From Angiostrongylus vasorum (taxonomy: Eukaryota; Nematoda; Chromadorea; Rhabditida; Metastrongylidae): a stretch of 64,000 nt of DNA. The stretch lies in contig JADANN010000443.1 in the NCBI GenBank assembly GCA_018806985.1, forward strand, positions 4,462,667 to 4,526,666, read 5' to 3'. Both the position numbers and the translations under genes were made by a program. Each line of letters begins with the position of its first letter. Within the stretch, counting starts at the first letter, position 1. Below the pieces are notes generated by a model, which saw only the letters and a list, made by a program, of their open reading frames with translations, made no database searches and was not told the DNA's origin. Positions 12,201-23,049 of this stretch are shown one piece after another.

Positions 12201-15200
12201 CAGAAAGGGAGTAGTTCTTTTCCAATGATAACGTTCTTCGACATGTCCAACAACCGACGCTGCAAACGTTTAACGAGGTGGACAATGAAACTGTGCTTCA
12301 TCCATCATAATGCATGACATAGCTGTCAGACCTCTTGCCTATCCACCGTCACTTTTTCAAAAATCTTGACAAGGTATTTTGCTAGAAATTCTTCAGAAAC
12401 CAAGCCGATGTTGAAACTGCCTGCGAAGACTTCACCACTTGTAAAAGCCCGGAACTTCATGTAATCGCTACCAATGAGTGAACTTGTTTCTTGTCGGCAA
12501 AATTATGTTAATTCAACTACAATTTATGCTGAGATATCTGCAAAACTTCGGACCGCATGTGTCTGCGGTGGGGAACGAATGCGCTATTATCCTTTCTGGG
12601 GTCTAAAGCGTTCACCATCACAGCACGCGGGTCCTTCGTTTCGCCTGTCTCTCAGCTAGTTCTATCGATCAGCGCCATCAGCAATCACTCGTCACCCGTA
12701 ATACCCTGTCATGAAAAAATTACGATAGGCAGTAAATAATAGCTGACCTTGTGATTCCGACTACAGCCTCAGCTTAACTCGGTTCGTTGCCGATTTAGGG
12801 CTCCCTGGATTAACCCCGTTGACGGGTGATTGCTGATGGTGCTAGAACTAGACGATAGAACTAGCTGCGAGAAAGGCGAAACGAAGGACCTGCATGGTAT
12901 GATGGTGAACGCGTTAGCCCCAAGAAAGGAGTAATAGCGCGTTCGTTCCCCACCGCAGACACCTGCGGTCCGAAGTTTTGCAAATGTCTCAGCATCATAG
13001 CGGTTGTATCACACGTAATACCCTGCCATGAAAAATTATAGTAGGAAGTAAATAAAAAGTTAACATTGTGATGCTCGTTTGCAAAATTACAGACTGCAAA
13101 TGTCTGCGGTGGGGATCGAACATGCTATTACCCTACCCGGGAGCCAACGAGTTCACCACCACAACTTGTGGGTCCTATCTCTCACTAGCGTTTTACAGAC
13201 GCTATCAGCAATCACCCGTTAACGGGAATGATCTAGGGAGCACAAATTGGCACTAAACCCAGTTAAGCTGTGGCTGTAGTCGAAATTACAACGTTAACTT
13301 TAAGGAATAATAATTTAACTGGGTTCCAATGCCGATTTGTGCTCCCTAGATCAATCCCGCTGACGGGTGTCTGCTGATGGAGCTGGTAGGTAGAAAACTA
13401 GCTGACAGGAAGGCGAAACGAAGGACCCGCCCGCACGGTGTGGTAGTGAACGCATTACCTCCTGTGAAAGGGTAACAGCATTTTGGATTTTGGAAATATC
13501 TCAGCATCATTGTGAATGTATTTCACATAATACCCAGCCGTGAAAAATTGTAGCCTATAGTGAATAAAAAAACTAAGATTACGTTAATTCAAATCGTTTC
13601 AATGTAACCACTTTTTATTTACTGCCTATTCTTTTTCGATGGCAGGGTATCATAGGGAAATACAAATGCAGTGAAGCTGAGATATTTGCAAAACTCAGAT
13701 CTCAGGTTTCTGCAGCGTGGATCAAACCTGGTTATTACCCTTTCCGGGGCAAACGAGTTCACCACCGCACTGTGCGTGTTCCTTTGTTTCGCCTTCCTCT
13801 TGTTTTTATTTCGCCTAGAAGAGGTTTATCTGAGATGAGCTGCGTGTGTAGTGCATTGGTTAGAGGTGCTCTGCGATTCAAATGGGTTCGATCGCACGCC
13901 CCAGGCCCACAAAACCTTCCATCCCTCCGGAGTCGGCAAATTGGAACCAGGCAGGGATAGCAGCACTGCCTCGATACATCGGTAGGTCACCGCGAGTCAT
14001 TGTATAGGCCATATCTTCATTCAATCACCTCTAACGATGCTTATTGAAGTCGAATACGTGGTAGATTCCTCGAGGACTGATGAACACCGAAAGCTCCATT
14101 ATTTTACCCTTTATTCTGAACTGAGATATTCCACTTTGAAACTACATGTTGGAATCTAATAATTTCCGGAATTCCTAATGAAAACCTTGTCGAAGACACC
14201 TCTCCTTATTCCAAACCTTCGTTGAACACAAGAAAGTGGAATTCCACAGGTTCCTCACCCGTGTTCACGCGTTGAACAAGGAATACTACGAGATCTCCGT
14301 GTTCAACGTTGTTTTTTGAAAAAAGTGTTCATAATTAACTCTAAAAAACTTAGGTCAACACCTTGAAGAGAGGAATGTTTTCTAAGAAAGGACTAACACA
14401 TGCAATATTCAGCTAGAGTTTTCTGTCAACATCTTCAATAAACAAATACGTTATTATGAACGGATAGCGAAGTATATCTAAAACAAAACGTATATGAACC
14501 TTTTATAAAGCAAAAACTCGAAAACAGGAGAGAAGATTGGTAATGGATCACAACAGGATACGAGGTCCTTCAGAACAGAGGTATGTGTTTGCAGCTCCAG
14601 ATGACCATTTACGCACGCATACTATGCACAACGAAGCAGATTATTTTCAAGGACGAGTAAAAGGGAATGAAAAGGGGAATTGTGATCAGGACTGCAGAAT
14701 CTGTGGGTGTTTTTCATATATGTAATTTTACAGTCACCTCAGCTTGATAACAAACTATTTGCTAGCAATTAGCAACAATAAAATGTTCACAAAGACCATG
14801 ACTGTTAATAAGTCAATAATTTACCTCAACACAATCACGAACACATGCATAAGAGTCGCCTTCCCATCTTCGGCAAAGATAACCCATACCACGATTTGCA
14901 AAAAGTATGCTTCGATCGTAGTCACCACCTGAGAGAGCAAGAGCCCGACTGTAGATTTCGATCGCCTAAATGACTAAGGAAAACAAGTTGGTTTACCTCA
15001 ACGTAAGACTTTGAAATGGCAAGAAAACTAAAATACCCAGAAGTATTAGGAAATATGTACAAACTAAAAGATGGAGAACCATAACGCTAAACAAAGAACC
15101 TCGGGAAATTTCTTGGAATCGAAAAGCACTTTGGCCTGCTCTCGCGCAACAGTAAAAGCCAAATTGTGTTTACCATAGGTAGGGACTGAAACAAGATGTG

Positions 15201-18200
15201 AAGTAACTAAATTAACTAGCGAAAAGGCAAAAAGAGGAACGGAAATTCAAAAAAGACTGTGTTGAGCCGACGGAAGGCATTGAATGAATTTTTGCCATCA
15301 AAGAAGCGAAAAAATATAACAAAATGGAACATCGAAAAATTATTTGAGCAGACACTAAACCATCGACCAGAAGGAAAGAAAGTATTGTTCCATCGGAAAT
15401 AGGAAAAGGGTTATTTTTTATGAACATTTCAACGTAGCTCTAACCAGCACTCAGTGGTGCAGATCTTTTCGCCAGTTATTTATTTTGAAAACCGTTCTCG
15501 CTACTCGACCATACTGCAAGATATCGTACTTGATACGAAAGCATGCTCTTTACAAATAACCATAAATATCTGCAATCTTAATGATCCACTCGTACGTGTC
15601 AATTAAAAAAGTGTGGTTACTGGTCATTGTCCTGGTACTAAACTAGTCGCATCATGGCAAATCTCCTTCTGATCCACAAAGGCGGCTACCGCCTGTGGTG
15701 GGGACGACCTGGAGCAGACTTTGACTAGGCTGACCTCGGGACCCGGGAGATCCACAATGGCTAAACTAGCAAAACTCAATGGGAGTTGTGCTGGGGCGAG
15801 CACAATCAGTGAAGACGGGCCATTCAAGTATCCAAGTTACTGGTTTAATGACACTTGTACGTTTAACAGTCTTACTTCTTAACCTAGGACCAAATGTAGT
15901 TGATAACGGAGATTCTGCGAAAGTACGCGCAACAGCTGCTGCAGAATCGATTAAAAAAAAACTAGAGTGGTACAGGGTCAACGTCTCTTCGCAAAAAATC
16001 TTACGGAAAGCTGCATGCTAAGCAAAAGTTTGAGAAAAATCCTCTCACCTTCAACATCGCTCTCGATAATCGATTTTATCTTTTGTAAAACTGTAGGTCG
16101 ATCATCCGATTTTAATTTGAATAAATATATAGGACCACAACCCTGATTCACCTAAAAAAACAACATAGGCACTATCAGTATCGCCACTTCTTTTATTACA
16201 CATATGAATAGTGTAAAAGATATGTCGGAAATTATAGAACTAATCACAGCATGAAGAAATATCCCATAACGTCCAACGATTTCAAGTAAGGTCATTTAAT
16301 GAAAACAAATGTGGTACCTTCTCTACAAATGTTTCGAATTTCAAAAATGGTGATGAAACGATTGAAAGTAGAGGACCACATCCGGAATTATTAGATAACA
16401 TAAACATTAAGGAAAAACATGTAGGAAGAAACTTACCAGGCATTCCGTTCCCATCTCATCGAATGAGACGTGAGTAGTATAAGTAAAATTACCATGACAT
16501 CTGTCATCAGCATTCACGCATGTCAATATTGGCTTATCTGGTTTCCTTCTGTCGTATATTGGAACAGGAGCTTCATCCGTAGCAACAGCCATCAATTCAG
16601 TCCGTCCTTGGCATATTGCGAATGACTTGACACGCTTCTCATCCGTATTGATAAGGTTATTTTCTTCATTTGTTCGAGTATCGTACTCTCTAAAAAAGAG
16701 ACAAACGGTAAATGACAAACACACAAAGGTGCATCTAAGAAATTTTCAGTTCGAAGAAAATTTTTCTTAAACAAACCTAACATGGCTGTCTTCCGCAGCT
16801 GACCAGAACAAGTATGGCTCGTCTTGAGCAGTTGCCAAGCGCTTCACTCTTCCGCCCGTTTTCCAAGTGATTGGCTCCTCTAAGAGATGATAAGGTCAAA
16901 AACTTGCACCGTAATGTTAAGGATTTTAAACACACGAATGGAATTTTGTTAGAAAGAATTAAATCTGAACTGAAGTTCGAGGATATTGGTAATATCCTTC
17001 TACCTCTACATCCATCAATATCATGCATCTTTACTAATCGATCTCCTGCGGCCGATATGAGTATACGGTCATTTCCTGAACAAACTATGCCTTCGTTTAT
17101 AACAGTAAATCAAAGATAACTTCTTACAGTTGAGATCAAGTATGAAGCAATTCTACCCCATAGCGCTATATTATGGACAAACAACAATTTCTGTAACTTA
17201 GGCTAATGGACATGTCCACAAGCCATAGGAGCTTACCCACGCTTTGTTCTTAGATACTCAATCACGTATATTAATCTACTTATTGTTACCAAAAAACAAA
17301 AATAACAATAGCTCAAAAGAATTCAACCACTCCGATCCACTGAACTTTTTATTTGATGCTTATTACTTTCCCATGGCAGGGTATTATGTGAAATACAACT
17401 ACAATAAGTCAGCCTAACTTCGAAACTGTGGTGACCCTTTATTGAGGCCTCCGGAAAGGGTAATCGCGGATTAAAAGCAGGCCTGGGGTTGGAAGTTTTG
17501 CAAACATCTCGGAGGAGTTGTAGTTGTATTCAGATTTAACATGTATGCAAATCGTACCTTGAAATAAAAGTTGAACGGTTTTCCACCTTAACGTTTGTGT
17601 GTACAGTCATAAACTATAACCGCTCATATAACGAAAACCGGCTCACAGGTAGCTGATTTACCTGCAGGCAAAAACTCAACAGCAAATACATTCGCAAGGT
17701 GGCCAGTGTCCACTGACGTGAGGCAATCTCCGGCCAGATTCCACACTTTGATCCTTCGATCATCAGATCCAGATGCTAACAAACTGAATTATCCAGGAAA
17801 CATAGAGCGTGTCCGTACCAAATACTATTGCAATTATATGAGAAATTCTTAGTGTGACGAGTACAGAATCTTACTGACATAAGTAAAATTGTAAGAAAAA
17901 CATAACGGACTTACGTGCCACCACGATTCCATCTCAATGTATTTACACATGCCTCGTGTGCCTGAAGAAAAAAGTTTTCATCTAGAAAGAAAGAAAGATA
18001 CATAAAATATTGTAGGGTTTTCAGATTGCTAAAGAAGCGAAGTGTCCTCAATTCTAAAGCGCGTGTGGCGCAGTGGTCGGAGGCGCCCTGCGATACACAT
18101 ATGGGATCGATCCCCGCGTCCGTGGCTCACCAACCCCTCCAACCCTCCAGAATCGGCAAAGTGGTGGCAGAGCTGTCTAGGAGGATAGCAGCACTGGCTC

Positions 18201-18737
18201 GATACATCGGTAGGCCACCTTGAGTCATTCTGAAGACCACATATGCATTCAATCACCTCCAACAATGCTTAATGAAGTCGAAGGCATGGCGCGCCCGTCA
18301 GGGGATTGGTCAATGCCGAGAGCTTCATCCTTTATCCTCTATTCTAGTTCTGCATTGTAAAAGCTAACATTTACACTACAAGGAAACTTAGTGCTCACTA
18401 AAATCTAGCGTGTAACCCGAAATGGAAGTTTGTTTTCCTTGAACGTTTCCGTCATTCATTACATCATCCAGACATCCTGTGTTCGCAAAGTGAAATGAAG
18501 TTCATTCATTAGTGAAATGCATTACAGAAAAACTGTTCCCAATGCATTACTAAAAAGCACTCGAAGAATTCATAGAAAAAATCATCTGGCAAAATAAAAT
18601 GTCTCTATAGGGCCCTCTAAAGACTAGCCAACCTTAATTGTTCGAGTATTGTCAAGTCGTTGAACCAATCGATCTTCATCCACAAGTCGGTAGCGCTCCG
18701 GAAAAGAGCCGACTATCTCCCTATTGTCCAATAGCAT
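3289..18737 (-). CDS. WDTC1: WDTC1/adipose-like WD40 + TPR protein (DCAF type)
   Basis: Predicted substrate receptor of the DDB1-CUL4 ubiquitin ligase; animal WDTC1 (adipose) restrains fat storage. Exons in order of translation: 18737-18633, 17961-17915, 17783-17662, 17075-17004, 16879-16777, 16689-16437, 16151-16049, 15185-15100, 14965-14825, 11091-10922 (or -10936), 9296-9218, 8796-8499, 3322-3289. Seen: start MLLDN; WD blades [23 protein letters not shown]...[29 protein letters not shown] block [47 protein letters not shown]; late blades [23 protein letters not shown] and VQPHP...[13 protein letters not shown]. This is the WDTC1 domain order: WD, TPR, WD. The exon 10 junction is uncertain: donor GTAGGC at 10921 does not join acceptor 9297 in frame. 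Either GTCAGC at 10935 is used, or exon 11 starts at 9414. The last exon is only 34 nt and sits across a 5.2-kb intron; its phase and splice sites fit. About 530-575 residues, against about 677 in human. Confidence 0.85.
3910..8375 (-). mobile_element. RTE-A LINE copy 1, interrupted by a second copy
   Basis: Non-LTR retrotransposon of the RTE type, in the last intron of the WDTC1-like gene. The 5' leader is at about 8375-8175, and the body at 6932-3910. The body carries an endonuclease ([33 protein letters not shown]), then the palm start ([16 protein letters not shown]), then the RT C-terminus ([30 protein letters not shown]). Part of the RT core is missing, and there are many stops and frameshifts, so it is dead. 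The 3' end near 3917-3960 has a short tandem tail of the form (CAGGTGATAC), typical of RTE elements. Confidence 0.8.
6935..8170 (-). mobile_element. RTE-A copy 2, 5'-truncated, nested in copy 1
   Basis: Same family and orientation as the host element. It starts within the RT core (compare 41950 in the copy at 39.8-43.2 kb), runs through [18 protein letters not shown] and [17 protein letters not shown], and ends at its tandem tail near 6937-6960. The sequences on either side are consecutive parts of copy 1's leader, apart from about 28 nt. This indicates insertion into that leader rather than a tandem array. Confidence 0.7.
8950..9184 (+). mobile_element. SINE-1 monomer with 12-bp target duplication
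   Basis: The body is 8962-9172, flanked by a perfect direct repeat ATTATTTAGGTA (8950-8961 and 9173-9184). It has an A-box-like stretch (GTGGCTCAGTG) and a B box (GGTTCGATCTGG), as expected of a tRNA-derived Pol III SINE. It lies in the WDTC1-like intron between exons 12 and 11. Confidence 0.8.
9300..10900. other. Intron of the WDTC1-like gene, no recognised repeat
   Basis: This part of the long intron between the TPR exon and the acidic-linker exon shows no element I can name. Frame 9414-9297 (-) could extend the neighbouring exon in phase, but it has no WDTC1-like sequence. A GT/AG-compatible open stretch near 10720-10830 (-) fits neither family. Confidence 0.45.
11330..12470 (+). mobile_element. 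mariner transposon, degraded transposase
   Basis: Broken frames read in order as a mariner transposase: [17 protein letters not shown] (about 11825-11875), [12 protein letters not shown] and [13 protein letters not shown] (about 11940-12020), [11 protein letters not shown] (about 12050), and the C-terminal [18 protein letters not shown] (about 12400-12450). Frameshifts and stops divide it into at least four pieces, so no active transposase is made. It sits in the intron between the two TPR exons of the WDTC1-like gene. The terminal inverted repeats are not clearly defined here. Confidence 0.75.
12530..13820. repeat. SINE-1 cluster, five copies in alternating orientation
   Basis: Copies at about 12533-12700 (-), 12743-13062 (+), 13066-13305 (-), 13311-13588 (+) and 13605-13815 (-). 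Each carries parts of one consensus: GATTGCTGATGG, GAACTAGCTGAGAGAC, GGTGAACGCGTTA, a TTCGTTCCCC box, ATCTCAGCATCATTG, and a GTAAATAAAA end. Copy 1 against copy 2 forms a long inverted repeat. Presumably this is a hot spot of nested insertion; it lies wholly in a WDTC1-like intron. Confidence 0.75.
13838..14130 (+). mobile_element. SINE-2 (tRNA-derived)
   Basis: The 5' end is tRNA-like: GCGTGTGTAGTGCATTGGTTAG (A-box region), then GGGTTCGATCGC (B box). It is followed by the body shared with 18.06, 56.2 and 63.4 kb (CTCGATACATCGGTAGG, AATGCTTATTGAAGTCG). Confidence 0.75.
14140..14820. other. Intron of the WDTC1-like gene, nothing recognised
   Basis: AT-rich intron between SINE-2 and exon 9. 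The ATG frame at 14537-14725 (+) has no recognisable domain and is probably chance. Confidence 0.5.
15616..15844 (+). mobile_element. RTE-B short derivative, 5'-truncated, with target duplication
   Basis: The body is 15625-15835, flanked by GTTACTGGT at 15616-15624 and 15836-15844. It keeps the 3' two-thirds of the unit seen complete at 26.7, 27.8, 43.8 and 47.7 kb and ends in the tail CATTCAAGTATCCAA. Truncation at the 5' end plus a duplication is the mark of target-primed reverse transcription. It lies in the WDTC1-like intron between exons 7 and 8. Confidence 0.75.
17345..17535. repeat. SINE-1 rearranged copy with inverted ends
   Basis: The left part is the SINE-1 tail in reverse (TTTATTTGATG, CATGGCAGGGTATTATGTG). 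The right part is the SINE-1 centre in forward sense (CCGGAAAGGGTAATCGCGG, TTTTGCAAACATCTC). The outer ends are complementary over about 17 nt (GAATACAACTACAA type). It lies between WDTC1-like exons 3 and 4. Confidence 0.6.
18056..18355 (+). mobile_element. SINE-2 (tRNA-derived), best preserved copy
   Basis: Starts GCGTGTGGCGCAGTGG, where GGCGCAGTGG is a near-consensus A box. GGGATCGATCCC follows at a tRNA-like distance as the B box. The body matches the other SINE-2 copies. It lies in the first intron of the WDTC1-like gene. Confidence 0.8.
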
Positions 18738-20260
18738 TGTAGTTAAATAGGAGGAAGACCAAAACAAGAGCCTTCGATCTGACAGACCACTCTGACGGCT
18801 GAAATCCAATCCAATTCAATCATTCAAAGCAACCACTCCACCGATACTTGAAATACGGCCGAACGTCAATTACGATGCTTCCTCAGCTATTCACTGCGCA
18901 GGCGTTGAAAAGCGAGGAATCATCACAGCATCAATAGAGGCTCGTGAATTCAGGCATACAGAAATTGTACAGGAACAAGCAATCCGTTGTGAATACGCTA
19001 AGTCTTTAAGAACCAAGAATGCAGAGGGAACCACTGATGGCATGCGTCGGACGTAGTTCCTGCTCAACACATCCGCAGGACCGTTACCCTTGGGGCGCGC
19101 CAGCACGGCAGCAGGTGATCAGTTAAGCACGAGTAAATGGACATTGAAGTGACTCAACTGACAATTTTTCTTAGGTCATTCAAGAATGGCGTTCAAAGAG
19201 AGCAAATATTGTGTTCTTGGCCCTGTCCCGAAATCCGTGGATCCTGTGGAGATCTTCGAGCAAGCCCATTTTTTCAAATCCATAACGCCCAGTATGGACA
19301 CTACAAGGTCCATACGCGCTTGAACCAGGGTACAGTATGGACACGACATTGTCCGTTAAAAGTTTTGTGTGTCCCAGAATCTTTTCTTATCACACTATGC
19401 ATATTCGGTAGCTAATCGAACGCTGATCAAAGTAGTACAGGTGAGACCAGACAGACCTTTCCCTATCCTTAGTGGTTTACAACGAACCTTTCTTCCAGAA
19501 TGTTCATTTATAGGTAATTCCACTAGAAATTAACTGTCATTTCATTTTAATCATTATTTTCATTTTACGGAATGGGCGGATATAAAAACGAAAACAGAAA
19601 TAGACTCAACATATGGCGCAGAATACACGGTGACCATAGTTCTAGCTATCGAAGAATTACTTTTTATCGTTAGAAAACCAAGAAGTCCGCAGCCAACAAA
19701 AAATTGCCCGTATTCCACTCGCTGAGCCATAAACGGCGCGCGTCCGTTATGGGTTAAAACTAAGTGAAGTTGGAAGATGTTGGACGAGCGAAGAAATCGA
19801 AGCAATCAATATTAAGATTTGCGCGACGATGTCTAATTTCGCTTATCTGCAGCACTGGACGGCGCCTATCTTTTTGCGACATTCATTGTGAAACCGTTAG
19901 ACGTCACACTGACTACTTCGTCTTCCAAGACATGACTTCTGCAGAGGTCATGTCTCTGCGAAGAGTTTAAACTGTGGATGTGATCGCATGTGCAAGGATC
20001 AGTGCTATCCTAGGACAGGTTAAAAATTCCCCACCAGTCCTGCTGACTTGTGAATTTCTTGTCACGGACAATTCGTGATTCCAGACGAAATTCAACCAGC
20101 TCGATAAACAATGAACACGTCAATGCGAAGTGTATACCATAAATCCTCAAACTGCAGCCGCAGCCACACATCGACCCGAGTATGATCACTAAGGACGACT
20201 GCAAGACGACAAAATGAACAGAGGAATCGGTGGGGTTAACATCACATGTTAAGATGAACC
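18738..20260. other. 5' flank of the WDTC1-like gene, no gene recognised
   Basis: The start ATG of the WDTC1-like gene is at 18737. Upstream I see no convincing exon. The 92-codon frame at 19137-19415 (+) and the frames at 18891-19106 and 19560-19805 (-) show no known domain or exon-like splice context. Confidence 0.45.
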
Positions 20261-20289
20261 ATTTTCATGTCTAAAATTAATTCATATTA

Positions 20290-20545
20290 TCTTTTTCAAT
20301 ACGCACAAGGCCCTGGTTCGATCTCTCTTCGCATCTCGTCCTTCGTGCTCCGGAGGGCTAACCAATCACCTCCCACTCCTTCCGATCTACAAAGGCTAGA
20401 GACTGCTCGTCGTGAACAGCTGGAAACGCTCAGGGTCCAGAAACAAACCATATCTACACAAAAATTTGGAATGAATGCGAGGAATCAGACAGGATGACAG
20501 AACTGTTCAAACCGGCACAATAAGTGATGTTGGGTCATGTAAGGG
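20290..20545 (+). repeat. Putative SINE-3, degraded
   Basis: GGTTCGATCTCTC (B-box-like), then TCCGATCTACAAAGG and AGCTGGAAACGCT. The same blocks recur near 62340-62400, and ACAGG...GGGTCATGTAAG recurs near 57270-57290. The open frame at 20267-20497 runs through this repeat and is probably not a gene. Confidence 0.45.
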
Positions 20546-20918
20546 AAAAAAAAACCATATTTGGTTGTTTTCAAGTGGTTTGACGAAGATAAACGCAAAG
20601 AAGCCGTCGAATAACAAAAGAACTTGAAAATCAGTGCAATTTTATTGGTTCTAAACGTGTAGCCTTAGTATGACGAACTTTGTTTCTCATGAAACACAAC
20701 ATTTCAACACGTAGCGTAGAAGACAATCCAACATTTATGTTGATACGGTAGCATAAAATATTTCAGTGTGAAAACTAAAAGTATCTAAATAAAATCACTA
20801 TAACTTCGACATTAGTTATTTTTACACTGAAGTATTGCATTACAGAAATTTGTCATCTTTTATTGTATGTTATTGTTATTATTAATTTGTAATTTCTAGT
20901 GCTCAGCGATCAGTGCTT

Positions 20919-21208
20919 TCAGCATTCCAAGTGTTGCTTGATCTTCTTGAGGGCGACGTCTCTGAGTTGTTCTAGTTGCGCCTGAAATGGCGCACACGAT
21001 AATCTCTGAATCTTTCATAACTTGTTGTATCTTGAAGGAATGAAAAGCGTAGAAATTGTACATAAGTGGGGATTAGAACTGTCATGAAATCTAAAGGTAC
21101 CTTTTTTTCCATCAATTTGCGATACTCCTGTAGTTGGGCGAGATTAATTATAGCGTTATGCCTAAAACCACCTATTATTGGTATTATCTTGAAAACTGGT
21201 CTCCTCAT
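20919..21208 (-). CDS. Possible two-exon gene, 56-residue basic/helical protein
   Basis: Exon 21208-21101 encodes MRRPVFKIIPIIGG...QEYRKLMEKK. A 119-bp intron (GTACC...TTTCAG) follows. Exon 20981-20919 continues in phase 0 as AQLEQLRDVALKKIKQHLEC, then TGA. The start is basic and hydrophobic (it could be a mitochondrial presequence), and residues 24-54 look like a coiled coil. I do not recognise the family. The support is the matched phase and good splice sites only, so chance is possible. Confidence 0.35.
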
Positions 21209-21339
21209 GAAAACACTCCTTCCGACGACATTAAATTAGAAGACCTACACTTGAAATACTCGTAATAAAACTGGCAGCCGACCGAAAAACAAGTAGGTGG
21301 AGAATACACTTCATCACAAAAAAATAGTTTTAACTTCCC

Positions 21340-21765
21340 ACGCCTGTAAAGTTACCTGTATCACCTGCACACTGTCTTCCGTCAATTGTCGAGTGATTCA
21401 GGTATCACCAAACCTTCCATTTCTCTTTGGCACGGGCAGGTTTTTGTAATTAGCGAGGTTTCACAGCACACTGCAAATGCTTTTCCTTGTCTCTGCAGCT
21501 TCGAACATTATTGTTGCTTTGTCCTCTCTGTGACCTTATTTTATCGCTTGTCCGCATTGCTTCGCAAGTTTTGATGTATCTTTGCTTTTGCCTGTAGCTC
21601 GAACGTTTCCACTCTGGCGTATCAGCTCGAGTGTTTCTGGGGACAGACATCTCTTGGTGACCTCCGAACTCTCAGCGTTCGTAGCGCTACAGTAGTGGTG
21701 CATAGGCCAGTCGTATTCTTCATTCATTAACGGCATCTTCTCAACGACCTACTTGTGATCTGGAT
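21340..21765 (-). mobile_element. RTE-A internally deleted fragment
   Basis: The 3' tail (GTTACCTGTATCACCTG in reverse sense) and terminal region at 21350-21430 are joined directly to the segment before the RT core (21440-21765; compare 5430-5720). The RT domain is missing between them. Confidence 0.65.
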
Positions 21766-22490
21766 AAATTCCAATTCACCATGGTTTTCGGATTACGAAA
21801 CAGAAGCCACTAGGATCAGACCAAAATGTAGGATTATACCATAAATCAATGTTTTTAACCTAGACAAAATTCCTTTCAAGCTACCCTTCATATCAAACGA
21901 AGTAAGTTACGCCATTAAGAGCTGCCTAAGAAGAAATCTCCAAAATTCTGTATCAATTATTGACCTCCCACCCCATACCACATACCACACGCTGTCAATT
22001 AGTCCGCAATCGTCTCTATGATCGTTTGTGCAGCTCAGAATATTGTGCAATCTGTCCTAACACCAGAGAGAGAAATTGTATGAGTTCAGGTACAGTACAC
22101 TAAATCTTATGCAAGGCATGCTGTGAATAATATATAGACGGAACGGGCAGATCACTTTCCGTCCGCATAAAAGAACATCTACATAAGATAGGCGACTTAA
22201 AATTCGACAAAGTACTACTCTAGGTATACACTAGGCACAAAATAACTGTTTGGATTTTGAAATGACTATCAGAATCTTAATAAAGGTATCAAAAACATCA
22301 ATGACCGACTCTTGAAGCGTTCTGGACAGATTTCAAAAGTCCAAAAATGGACCGAAAAGACGAATGCGTCGCTGCTTCACGTGACCTAGCGCCTTTTCTC
22401 AGACTAATTTTTGATCTGGATGAATTTCACTCGTCATCCTATGCGAACTACGCAAGGGTGGTCATCTTACAAAACATTGAGTAGGTTTCA
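21766..22490. other. Intergenic, nothing recognised
   Basis: AT-rich sequence between an RTE-A fragment and the SINE-1 dimer. No frame, RNA or repeat here could be assigned. Confidence 0.4.
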
Positions 22491-22493
22491 AAC

Positions 22494-22892
22494 AAAGTGG
22501 CGTTCTATATTGCTGAGATATTTGCAAAACTTCGGACCGTAGGTGACGGCGGTGGTTAACGAACGCGCTATTGTCCTTTCCGGAGAGTAACGCGTTCATC
22601 ACCACACCATGCGGGTCCTTCGTTTCGCCTGTCTCTCAGCTAGTTCTATCGATCTCCGCCATCAGCAATCACCCGTAGAACTAGCTGAGAGACAGGCGAA
22701 ACGAAGGACTCGCATGGTGTGGTGGTGAACGCATAATCTCCGGAAAGGGACAATAGCGCGTTCGTTCCCCACCACAGACACCTGCGGTCCGGAATTTGCA
22801 AATATCTCAGCATTATAGAAGTTATATTTCGCTAAATTAACCTGCCACTGAAAAGAGTAGGCAGTAAATAATAGGTCAGAAAAGTGGCGTTC
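22494..22892. mobile_element. SINE-1 inverted dimer with perfect 12-bp target duplication
   Basis: The left arm (22510-22648) is SINE-1 in reverse, and the right arm (22676-22815) is SINE-1 forward. A 27-nt loop separates them. The forward arm continues to the 3' end GTAGGCAGTAAATAATAGG. Perfect direct repeats AAAGTGGCGTTC lie at 22494-22505 and 22881-22892, outside both arms, so the whole palindrome went in as one piece. Confidence 0.85.
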
Positions 22893-23049
22893 GTTTATAC
22901 AATAAATCTCCACTAATACTATAAATAATTCACTGAATTATGTAGATCGCCTTACATAAAATACGTCTAGATTTCGAAGAAAGCGAAGTCGCCGAGACAT
23001 TTGCCATCGAACCATAACGGCAATAACTGGTACCAATCTCGTGTCAGCT

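Noticed and set aside
12530..13820. CRISPR-like regular repeats
   Set aside because: The units are ~200-300-bp SINE copies in both orientations, in a eukaryotic intron, with no short regular spacers.
18056..18130. A tRNA gene
   Set aside because: The A and B boxes are good, but the arms do not pair as a cloverleaf, and a shared ~290-bp body follows in several copies. It is a SINE.
19137..19415. 92-codon plus-strand frame
   Set aside because: No domain, no splice partner, and it lies in an ordinary AT-rich flank.
22506..22880. Explaining the palindrome as two independent SINE insertions or as twin priming
   Set aside because: Only one duplication surrounds the whole unit, and both arms carry the same SINE segment. 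Twin priming would invert a different (upstream) part of the element rather than repeat the same part.
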